From contig NZ_JAAGNZ010000001.1 in NCBI RefSeq assembly GCF_010747415.1, forward strand, positions 1,302,001 to 1,366,000: a stretch of 64,000 nt of DNA. The letters run 5' to 3'. The notes beneath the pieces were generated by a model, which had not been told where the DNA came from, did not search any database, and saw nothing but the letters and a program-made list of their open reading frames with translations. Of this stretch, positions 37,051-44,963 are shown one piece after another (the first letter of the stretch is position 1; the number at the start of each line of letters is the position of its first letter). The translations under genes and the position numbers were made by a program. This DNA comes from Spirosoma agri. Its GTDB lineage: Bacteria; Bacteroidota; Bacteroidia; Cytophagales; Spirosomataceae.

Positions 37051-38763
37051 CTAATAACCTGGATTCTGTGGAAACCCTGGACTGCCATCGGCGGCTTTCT
37101 CCGACCGGTCAATTTGGGTTTGCGGAATGGGGCGAAGGTTATTCGTCTCTTTTACATTTACCGCACCTTGGGGGTTGTAGAGTTTAACCCGCTCTACCAG
37201 ATTTCCCCAGCGTTTTAAATCCATCCAGCGTATCTGTTCCCCCATTAATTCACGACCGCGTTCCTCCATCAGGAAATCCATCGTAGCATTATCGGACTTG
37301 ATTTCCATCGCTGCTTCTTTGCCGGGCCAGGCTGCCCGCCGACGTACTGCATTGATAGCCGTAGCCGCTTCTGTTGTTTTTCCTAACTTAATCTGAGCTT
37401 CGGCCAATATCAGGTATGTTTCGGCTAAGCGGAACGCCAGATAGTCGCGGCTACCAGGCTCATACGTTTTGTCAGGACGAAGTGGATCGAAAAATTTTTG
37501 AAGTGGCAAAAACAGAGTCTCCGTATAGGCACTAGGTACCAGAACCTGATAGGGTTTTTTTGCCCGTTCGGCCAGCGGCATTTCGTAGCCGGGAATAAAA
37601 ATGGCTGTGTCACCCGCTTTGAACGTAACGGTTGATTTCGATTTATCGAAGGCCGTGTTAAACGTGCCTGGATTGTTGCTTAACCAGGTATCACGAAACG
37701 ACTTTTTATACCGCGAATCATTGACGCGATCCTTGAAAACAGTTTCTAGAGCGTAAGTTGTTGGTCGTAGGCGCCTAAAAGGACGATCATAAAAAACATC
37801 CCGAACCATGCCTGCCTGCGTATCATACTGCATGCCGAAGAATAGATGAAGGTTATTACCCCCGGTGTTACCCCCCGAACTGGCTAATGGCGATGAGGCC
37901 GCATTGGTCAGCGGATCAGACGTATACTGGACCGCGAAAACTACTTCATCATTAATTTCGCCTGCTCCCTGCGCAAACACACTCGCAAAATCGGACAATA
38001 ATTTAAACCCATAGTTGGCAATTACATTCTGAGCATAGGTCGCGGCTTTGGCGTAATCATCAGTTGCTTTTGCTGATGATGTTGCTTTTGTGAGGTATAC
38101 ACGAGCCAAAAGATGCTCCGCAGCCGCTTTTGTGGCACGGCCATAATCCGACGACCGGGCCTTGTTTTCTAAGTCTGGCAATGCCGACTCAAGGTCAGAC
38201 AGAATCGCTTTGTAAATATCGGCTTCGGTGGCCCGGCTGGTTTTTTTTGTAGGGCCCAGCGTTTCCGTTAAACGCAAGTCAACCCCACCCCATTGTTGTA
38301 CCAGAATAAAGTAATAGTGTGCGCGAAGAAACTTAACTTCCGCTACCCGCTGCTTTTTTAGCGCGTCACTAAGTCCCGTTGCTGCCGGTGCCCGTTCGAT
38401 AACCGCGTTGCACGTGTTGATGCCTCGGTAAAGCTCTTCCCAAACGCCCTGTAAAATATCGACAAAACTATTTAGCTGGGTATCGTAGAAATGGAAGCCT
38501 TTGTAACTCCCGTCAGAACCGGTCGTATACAAATCCGTACCGAATTCCGTCATCGTCAGGCCCTGCTGTGTTGCGTAAAAACTTCGTAGTGGAGCATAAG
38601 AAGCTCGGGTAGCATCCTCGAAACCCTTTGGGGTGTTGATATAATCATTCCCAATGCTGGAAATAACTTTCTCCTCCAGTACGTTTTTACAAGATTGGCT
38701 AACCAGCATAAACGCTAGTACGCCAAGCGTACAAACTGATTTTTTTATATGTATACGGTTCAT
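37051..38763 (-). CDS. SusD/RagB-family nutrient-binding lipoprotein (pair 2)
   Basis: A 570-residue lipoprotein. The N-terminus MNRIHIKKSVCTLGVLAFML leads to Cys25 (VSQSC), the likely lipidated residue, though the lipobox is not ideal. SusD features: VAEVKFLRAHYYFILVQQWGG, ARVYLTKATSS, the C-terminal AETYLILAEAQIKLGK helix, and the end RPIPQTQIDR...FPQNPGY. It would sit on the lip of the susC barrel encoded just upstream (47-base gap). Together with the downstream TIM-barrel, DUF1080 and oxidoreductase genes it suggests a glycoside ligand. Confidence 0.95.
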   Translation of the reverse strand: MNRIHIKKSVCTLGVLAFMLVSQSCKNVLEEKVISSIGNDYINTPKGFEDATRASYAPLRSFYATQQGLTMTEFGTDLYTTGSDGSYKGFHFYDTQLNSFVDILQGVWEELYRGINTCNAVIERAPAATGLSDALKKQRVAEVKFLRAHYYFILVQQWGGVDLRLTETLGPTKKTSRATEADIYKAILSDLESALPDLENKARSSDYGRATKAAAEHLLARVYLTKATSSAKATDDYAKAATYAQNVIANYGFKLLSDFASVFAQGAGEINDEVVFAVQYTSDPLTNAASSPLASSGGNTGGNNLHLFFGMQYDTQAGMVRDVFYDRPFRRLRPTTYALETVFKDRVNDSRYKKSFRDTWLSNNPGTFNTAFDKSKSTVTFKAGDTAIFIPGYEMPLAERAKKPYQVLVPSAYTETLFLPLQKFFDPLRPDKTYEPGSRDYLAFRLAETYLILAEAQIKLGKTTEAATAINAVRRRAAWPGKEAAMEIKSDNATMDFLMEERGRELMGEQIRWMDLKRWGNLVERVKLYNPQGAVNVKETNNLRPIPQTQIDRSEKAADGSPGFPQNPGY

Positions 38764-38810
38764 TTTTTTCAGGAATTAAAAGTTGCGTCAAACAGCCTCG
38801 TGCAGTACGG

Positions 38811-41800
38811 TCAAAATTTAACATTTAAGCCGAAGGTCGTTATCCGGGTAGCAGGCGTAACATTATTATTGATTGTGCCATCGGCTGTTTCCGGATCGAC
38901 ACCGTTGTATTTCGACCGATACGTCGAGAAGATGAACGGCTGCTGAATACTGGTAAAGACACGTAGCGATTGCATACCTAACTTCTGAGTTAACTTTGAC
39001 GAGAAGGTATACCCAAAATTGATATTACGAACTTTCACGAATGTACCATCGAAGTAAAATAAGGCGGAGTTATTGACAGGGAATTCCTGGTTGTGATTGG
39101 GGCGCGGAAATTCATTGGTCGGGTTATTCGGCGTCCAATAATCCACTTTGATTTGATTATATCGACCGGCCAGCTGATTGTTATCCCGGTGGAATCCGCT
39201 CAGGATTGTTTGGCCAAAACGTCCATATACGAAGAACGATAGATCGAACCCTTTGTAACTAAAGCGGTTGGTAATCCCAGCACTAAAGTTGGGAATATCT
39301 GAACCCAGGAAGACACGGTCATCGGCAGTAATTTTGCCGTCTTTGTTGGTATCCTGTATTTTAATTTGCCCAACCGCACTTTGGTATGACTTCGCTGCAT
39401 CGGCTTCGCTCGTCTGCCAAATACCTGCCTTCTTGTAATCAAAATAAGCCGTTAATGGTTTGCCAATAAACCACTTGTTGCCGAGGTCATCAACAGCACC
39501 GTTGTAGAGGGAAATAATGGCTTCGTTATTTTTGGTGAAGGCGAAATCCGTTGTCCACTTAAACCCACCTTTTGAGTTAACGTTTACCGTCGATAAACTA
39601 ATTTCGACCCCCCGGTTGCGGGTTTCGCCGACGTTTTTTGTAACAGCGTTAAAGCCAATAGACTGAGGTAACTGGTCAGACAGTAGCAGGTCGGTTGTAT
39701 TGGTTTGATAGAATTCGATCGAACCGGCTACGCGTCCCCGCCACAGGCTAAAGTCCACACCAATGTTTGACGATGTTGACGTTTCCCATTTTAAATCAGG
39801 ATTGCCAATCGTACTAGGGCGATACCCATAAGCTGCCGTATTGTTCCAGGCATATACGGTACGGCTCAACAAGCCCTGTGTCTGATACGGAACTACCCCC
39901 TGGTTTCCTACAGAACCCCGGCTAACCCGTAACTTTAACTGATCGAGCCATGTAACTTCTTTTAGAAAATCTTCATTATTGATATTCCATGCCAGGGCTA
40001 TACCCGGAAAGTTACCGTATTTAGTGTTTTCACCAAAACGGCTTGACCCATCCCGACGGAGCGTAGCGGTTACCAGGTATTTGTCTTTGTAATCGTAGTT
40101 AATCCGGCCCATGAACGAGTTGAGCGTCCATTGAATTAAATTGCTACCGACACCCAGCACTAGGCTGGCATTCCCTACATTGTTGTATTGCTGCGTTTCG
40201 GCCGGAATACCTTGTACGGATAGGTTACTGTATTCAAAATTATCCCGCTGAATGGATTGTAGTGCCGTTATGCCTATATTATGATCACCAAACGTCTTGC
40301 TATACGTCAGGATATTTTCCAGTGTATAATTGAATCCAAACTGATTGTTGTTAGACGCCGTTGGGTCACCACCCTTCCGGTCGTTCGTTTGGGAGCCAGT
40401 AAAGCGACCTGCGCGCGAAACGGAAAAATCGGGGCCAAAATTGACGCGATACTTCAAGCCATTAATGATGTTGGCCTCTGCATAGATGCTGTTGAAAATG
40501 CGGTATTTCTTGATTTGGTCTACCTGAGCGCCCGGCACAATTTCTGCCAGTGGGTTAGTCAACAGGGCATCGTTGGTAGGCGAGAAGATGATGTTGCCGT
40601 TATCATCATAGGGCCTGCCAAGTGGGTTTTGCGAAAGCGTGAAACCGTATGGATTAAGATTGGCTCCATTTCGAAGGCTGTACATCATATACGAAGAGAC
40701 ACCGACTTTGATCACCTTATTGATTTGATGATCAATGTTGGCCCGCAATGAATAACGCGAGTAATCTAGGCCAGGATTAATGCCTTTGTCGAGAAAATAA
40801 CCAGCGGAAATATAGAACTGTGTTTTTTCGGTTCCCCCCTGAATGCCAAGTGAGTGATTTTGTTGAAACCCCTGCCTTAGGATCAATGACTGATAGTCGG
40901 TGTTCCGATTGGCGGCAATACCGGCGGCTACAGCAGGGTCTCCCCCTAGAGGAGCAACGTGGGCGTCTGCATAAGCATCCGCTACACCTGTTGGTACGGG
41001 CTTTCCATTGGCGTCATTATACTCATTGGTAGACCGGTAAGCTTCCCGTACGTATTCGGCAAATTCTGGGCCATTGAATAGGTGAACTTTGTCTAACGGA
41101 TCTGTAACGCCCGCGTAGGCATCATAGCTGATCGTCGTCTTTCCGTTGTTATTGCCCCGTTTGGTTGTTACCAGTACGACGCCGTTAGCACCTCTGGCCC
41201 CGTAAATTGCAGTTGCCGTAGCATCTTTTAAGATTTCCAGCGAGGCAACATCGTTTGGATTCAGGTCTTCGTAACCACCCGAGGTAAAATCGAATGGACG
41301 AGAGCCCAACAATTCATTTCTATCTCCAGTAAGCGGAATGCCATCGACAACATACAGCGGGTTATTACCGGCATTGAACGAACGACGGCCCCGAATCCGG
41401 ATCGTCGGTGTTGAGCCTGGCTTACTCCCGGATTGCGCTACATCTACACCTGCGACACGGCCCTGCATTGCCTGACCTATGTTCGTAATGGGTTGTTCGG
41501 TAATTTGCTTCGCCGAAACCGATGAAATAGCACCGGTCAGCTGGCTCTTCTTTTGAGTACCATACCCGACAACAACGACTTCGTTCAGAGACCGGGTATC
41601 TGCCTGAATCGTTATGTTGACCGCTGAACGGTTGCCGACACTCACTTCCTGCGAAAGAAAACCGACTGAAGAAAAGACCAGAACGGCCTGATCGTTAGGA
41701 ACATTGATGCGGTAATTGCCCGATGCATCAGTCGTCGTACCACGGGTGGTTCCTTTGACGGCTACGTTTACACCCGGTAATGCGGTATTGTCATCGGATG

Positions 41801-41993
41801 ACAGTACTTTTCCTGTGACAGCACGTTCCTGCATCGGATTTTCCAAGGCCAGTTTCTTGGTTGGCGGAGCACTGAACACTGGCTGGCTTACCAGCGAAAT
41901 TGCGGCCAGACCGAGTAGTGGAAGCCAGGTCCGCTGTACGGCTAACCGACGGCCAGACGGCAGCCTGGGCTGATTGGTAATTGTGTTTTGCAT
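38811..41993 (-). CDS. SusC/RagA-family TonB-linked outer-membrane receptor (pair 2)
   Basis: A 1060-residue receptor. The N-terminus is long and basic (MQNTITNQPRLPSGRRLAVQ) before a hydrophobic segment ending VFSA, so the signal peptide is extended. After it come a CarboxypepD_reg-like domain (about 58-140, GVNVAVKGTTRGTTTDASG), NEVVVVGYGTQKK, a plug with RIRGRRSFNAGNNPLYVVDG and a barrel ending FGLNVKF. Such SusC proteins with extended N-termini sometimes carry a signalling extension, here only partly. A fecR gene lies 68 bases upstream in the same direction, so the receptor may be controlled by an anti-sigma factor. Confidence 0.95.
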   Translation of the reverse strand: MQNTITNQPRLPSGRRLAVQRTWLPLLGLAAISLVSQPVFSAPPTKKLALENPMQERAVTGKVLSSDDNTALPGVNVAVKGTTRGTTTDASGNYRINVPNDQAVLVFSSVGFLSQEVSVGNRSAVNITIQADTRSLNEVVVVGYGTQKKSQLTGAISSVSAKQITEQPITNIGQAMQGRVAGVDVAQSGSKPGSTPTIRIRGRRSFNAGNNPLYVVDGIPLTGDRNELLGSRPFDFTSGGYEDLNPNDVASLEILKDATATAIYGARGANGVVLVTTKRGNNNGKTTISYDAYAGVTDPLDKVHLFNGPEFAEYVREAYRSTNEYNDANGKPVPTGVADAYADAHVAPLGGDPAVAAGIAANRNTDYQSLILRQGFQQNHSLGIQGGTEKTQFYISAGYFLDKGINPGLDYSRYSLRANIDHQINKVIKVGVSSYMMYSLRNGANLNPYGFTLSQNPLGRPYDDNGNIIFSPTNDALLTNPLAEIVPGAQVDQIKKYRIFNSIYAEANIINGLKYRVNFGPDFSVSRAGRFTGSQTNDRKGGDPTASNNNQFGFNYTLENILTYSKTFGDHNIGITALQSIQRDNFEYSNLSVQGIPAETQQYNNVGNASLVLGVGSNLIQWTLNSFMGRINYDYKDKYLVTATLRRDGSSRFGENTKYGNFPGIALAWNINNEDFLKEVTWLDQLKLRVSRGSVGNQGVVPYQTQGLLSRTVYAWNNTAAYGYRPSTIGNPDLKWETSTSSNIGVDFSLWRGRVAGSIEFYQTNTTDLLLSDQLPQSIGFNAVTKNVGETRNRGVEISLSTVNVNSKGGFKWTTDFAFTKNNEAIISLYNGAVDDLGNKWFIGKPLTAYFDYKKAGIWQTSEADAAKSYQSAVGQIKIQDTNKDGKITADDRVFLGSDIPNFSAGITNRFSYKGFDLSFFVYGRFGQTILSGFHRDNNQLAGRYNQIKVDYWTPNNPTNEFPRPNHNQEFPVNNSALFYFDGTFVKVRNINFGYTFSSKLTQKLGMQSLRVFTSIQQPFIFSTYRSKYNGVDPETADGTINNNVTPATRITTFGLNVKF

Positions 41994-42061
41994 TAAGAGT
42001 AAGAATTAAGGGTTTAAGAAAGCAATAGGGTACACTGATATTGGGTACTGTTACTAGAATA

Positions 42062-42868
42062 CTATTGAGGTAAATCCTGTACTGATCCGGCTGCTATTTC
42101 AACCGAGTCGCCGGGATTGAGCCGTATCGTTTTTTGTTGATGGAGTAGTAAATTCACCTGCCCCGATTGTAGGGCAACCCGCGTACAGCCGGGGCCTTGC
42201 TGAACCCGGAAGGTCGTACCCAGCGCTTCGACGGTAAGATCGGGCGTATGCACCCGAAAGAGCCGGGCCGACGTTGTATCCTCACGATGCGCTACGGCAA
42301 AATCGGCTTCGCCTTCCAGCCAGACAGCCCGTGGCGTTTCTTCCGACCATTGGCGTGCGAAACCGCGCCGGTCATACCGAAGCTGGCTGTTGGCATGAAG
42401 ACGCACGGTTGAGCCGTCGGGTAAATTGATGGTGCGGGGCGGTCCGGCAGTTGTCTGGATGGTTTTGATGGATCGACCCGGCCCGTATTGTATCCATAAT
42501 GCCCACCCCAGGAGGAGTATGACACCCAGCGTAGCCGCAACCGTCCGTAGAAAATACCACCAGCCGACCACGGCCCGTACATCGGGCTGCAATGGCCGTA
42601 GGTCTTCCATTGTCTGAAGCGATTCGCGGATACGTCCCCAGACAGATGAAGTTTCGTCCGGCGTTAAGGAAGAACTGCTGGAACGCGAGGCCGTTTCGAC
42701 CAGTTCACGCGCTACCTCAACCGTATCCGTACAATCTGGATTATGAGACAGCCAGATTTGCCAATACGCCACAACCTCTTCGTCGGTTGGGTGTTGCACC
42801 CAGCGAACGAACAGGTCGTCGAGGGCGAATTCCTCGGCGGTGTAGGCTGAATATGGCTTGTGAGACAC
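42062..42868 (-). CDS. FecR-family anti-sigma factor
   Basis: A 268-residue single-pass membrane protein. An N-terminal cytoplasmic anti-sigma part (about residues 10-95, ALDDLFVRWVQHPTDEEVVAYWQIW) is followed by one membrane segment (about 105-126, LRTVAATLGVILLLGWALW) and a periplasmic FecR domain with TINLPDGSTVRLHANSQLRYD-like sequence, EGEADFAV and VEALGTTFRVQQGP. It would relay occupancy of the susC receptor to an ECF sigma factor. No ECF sigma gene lies within this window next to it, which is unusual. It heads the operon leading to the 3-keto-sugar genes. Confidence 0.92.
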   Translation of the reverse strand: MSHKPYSAYTAEEFALDDLFVRWVQHPTDEEVVAYWQIWLSHNPDCTDTVEVARELVETASRSSSSSLTPDETSSVWGRIRESLQTMEDLRPLQPDVRAVVGWWYFLRTVAATLGVILLLGWALWIQYGPGRSIKTIQTTAGPPRTINLPDGSTVRLHANSQLRYDRRGFARQWSEETPRAVWLEGEADFAVAHREDTTSARLFRVHTPDLTVEALGTTFRVQQGPGCTRVALQSGQVNLLLHQQKTIRLNPGDSVEIAAGSVQDLPQ

Positions 42869-43310
42869 GATTTGTATAGCTGCTAAATGTCGACTAAAGA
42901 AAATCCACTAAGGGTTTCTACTCATAGATATTCTGGTTCCAAAACCGCCTTGTTCACGAAAAAGAACAGGGTCGGTGTTTAATGTGCTGATGGTTAGGTA
43001 GGTGTGAGGGTTGCATCAGTTATATCGGCAGTCAAATAATAAAAGGTTCGATCGTTATTTGTTTTAACGGTTTTCCTGAAACGGTTACGGGTAAGCTGAT
43101 AATTTATGGTAGTTTAGCAACTGCTGACCGGGATTATAACTATTAAGGTGATTGCCAGTTATGTAGTCTAGTTCGATGGCTGAGAAAGTAAGTAACGGTC
43201 ATTTACTACTAATCAGATAAAGCGCGTTGTCATTTCTGGCAAAAAGAGGTCGTGGAAGATTTACCCCTCACTGTTATGAACCCCCTATGCCGGAGTCGGC
43301 AGATCACTGC
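42869..43310. other. divergent intergenic region, no gene seen
   Basis: This 442-base stretch between fecR (minus) and an outer-membrane protein gene (plus) should hold both promoters. I see no ECF sigma gene, no TAnnTTTG element at a convincing place, and no strong hairpin. Confidence 0.4.
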
Positions 43311-44087
43311 ATGCTGAGTATACGTATAGTCTCTTTTTTGTTTGTTTTAAGTCTATTAGGCCGACTTTGTGTTGCTGGTTCTACACAGGCGCAGATTCAG
43401 TTGCGCGATACGCTGGCTGCCAAGAGCACAAAACCTAACCCGCTTACCTTTACTGCTTCGACCGATCAACGATTTTTCTTTTTCAGCGATACGCGTAACG
43501 ACAATGGTCGGCGGATACCAGTGAGTGTTTACGGAATACGGGCGGGCTTTCTGTTTCCACCGAAGCAGGATCGCCCAGCACTCCAGGGAGGTCGGTCTGC
43601 CAGTTTCAAGGCTGGCGCAGGCTTTTATTTTATCAACCAGCACCTCGACCGGCCCGGTTTATTGCCCAATACGTCCGAATCTGTAACGCGCCATTTGCGT
43701 ATTGCCACGGTTTACTACGAGCGCTATTGGCTTCGACGAAAAGCGTTTGAAATCAGTACACCCATTGAGTTTGGGTACGGACACTCCCGCTACGAGCGAA
43801 ATGACGAGCAATCGAACGAAGTAGCCCGTGGTATATTTTTGCCGCTTGGCGTCGGTGTATCAGCCGCCTATCAGTTCCCGGCCATACGCTGGCTAAAACC
43901 AGTACACTGGTTCGGACTGAATATGCTGACCGGCTACCGGTTTATTCTAAAAAGAGATATTCCCGAAAGCCAGATTAATTATACCGGTTTCTACATCTCG
44001 GTCGGTCCTTCGTTCTTTCTCGAAAACCTAACGGCCGATGTAAAGGCCTGGCGGCAAAAACGGAAAAAGAAGAAAGCCGCGCGTTGA
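43311..44087 (+). CDS. putative outer-membrane beta-barrel protein
   Basis: A 258-residue exported protein of unknown family. The ATG at 43311 (MLSIRIVSFLFVLSLLGRL) starts a signal peptide ending STQAQ; upstream TTG and ATG codons at 43227 and 43287 would give an odd leader. The mature part is rich in alternating hydrophobic strands (SVYGIRAGFLFPP, FKAGAGFYFINQHL, FEISTPIEFGYGHSRYE, FYISVGPSFFLENL), typical of a small barrel. The C-terminus is a strongly basic tail (RQKRKKKKAAR), unlike the usual aromatic end of outer-membrane barrels, so it may be periplasmic or cytoplasmic. Confidence 0.7.
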   Translation: MLSIRIVSFLFVLSLLGRLCVAGSTQAQIQLRDTLAAKSTKPNPLTFTASTDQRFFFFSDTRNDNGRRIPVSVYGIRAGFLFPPKQDRPALQGGRSASFKAGAGFYFINQHLDRPGLLPNTSESVTRHLRIATVYYERYWLRRKAFEISTPIEFGYGHSRYERNDEQSNEVARGIFLPLGVGVSAAYQFPAIRWLKPVHWFGLNMLTGYRFILKRDIPESQINYTGFYISVGPSFFLENLTADVKAWRQKRKKKKAAR

Positions 44088-44178
44088 ATCGGGGTGTTCT
44101 ATAGGCGATAAGTTAGGCCCAGCGCACAAAGTTGCCTGCTACCAATGGTAGTTGACTGGTGTGATCTACGTGCCTTGC

Positions 44179-44379
44179 TTATGATTTGCTTTCATCGGCC
44201 TGCGTTGTGTCCGCATCTTCGTCTTTCGTCATAACCAGTTCTGTCCTGATCCCGTGATCGGAATAACGCTCTTTATTCTGGGTGAACAAAGGACCCGTAC
44301 TGGTACCAATACCGCATAACGCTAATGTAATCAGGCACAAGAGGATGACTGCTTTCAGCAGTTTTCTGAGATGGTTCAT
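44179..44379 (-). CDS. small membrane-anchored protein (66 aa)
   Basis: A short protein from the ATG at 44379 (MNHLRKLLKAVILLCLITLA); the frame from 44454 adds an unlikely 25-residue leader. A single hydrophobic segment (about residues 9-25) is followed by a hydrophilic acidic tail ending DEDADTTQADESKS. It could be a signal peptide plus short secreted peptide, or an anchor. I do not recognise it. No partner gene is evident. Confidence 0.5.
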   Translation of the reverse strand: MNHLRKLLKAVILLCLITLALCGIGTSTGPLFTQNKERYSDHGIRTELVMTKDEDADTTQADESKS

Positions 44380-44474
44380 ACCAATAAACGAATGAATTGA
44401 TGCTGTTTCTAAGCAGCACATCGGATGGAGTAATTGGGAGAGGACTACCCGCAAACAGGACGGATACGGGCAAG

Positions 44475-44813
44475 CTAGACGCCGGGAGAAACGGAAGCTG
44501 GCTCTTCGGAGTCGGCTGGAGCGGTCTTGATGGGTAAGAGAAAGGAAATCTGTTTGCTAACGACGAATCGATCGTCGCTTCTGCTCAACTTGTTGGCAAC
44601 TAGTCTATTGTACGTGAGCGTCGCTAGTGCCAGGGAATGTCTTTTGTTTGGGAACGCTGGTGTTTGGTCAGGAGAAACAGCCGTTATACCTATACTTGTT
44701 TGCTGGCTCGGTTCCTGTCTGTTTGTAGCGAACAGTTCTGTATGTACTACCGCTTTTGAGCGACTTTGATTGTCGCTGACATCGCCCAGAAATGCCAGGA
44801 AACTACAAAACAA
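44475..44813 (-). CDS. doubtful ORF (112 aa)
   Basis: An open frame on the minus strand with no recognised domain, upstream of the 66-residue gene in the same direction. A facing plus-strand frame of 80 codons at 44527-44769 overlaps it. Composition does not favour either strongly. Kept only because this 584-base stretch has no other explanation. Confidence 0.2.
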   Translation of the reverse strand: MFCSFLAFLGDVSDNQSRSKAVVHTELFATNRQEPSQQTSIGITAVSPDQTPAFPNKRHSLALATLTYNRLVANKLSRSDDRFVVSKQISFLLPIKTAPADSEEPASVSPGV

Positions 44814-44963
44814 GGCTTATGGTTAGTAGCCCATTTGTTAGTTGACTTACGGACCAGAAACGATACCGCTGCATGGCGTTTGATGGATCAATCACAAAAT
44901 AGGTCAGTAAGTTAAGCGAACTTCTGAAAAATAAGGCTTAGATGAATTATAAAGCCCGACAAG

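Noticed and set aside
44527-44769. 80-codon plus-strand frame with hydrophobic segments
   Set aside because: It overlaps a longer minus-strand frame; neither has a known motif, and hydrophobicity alone is not enough.
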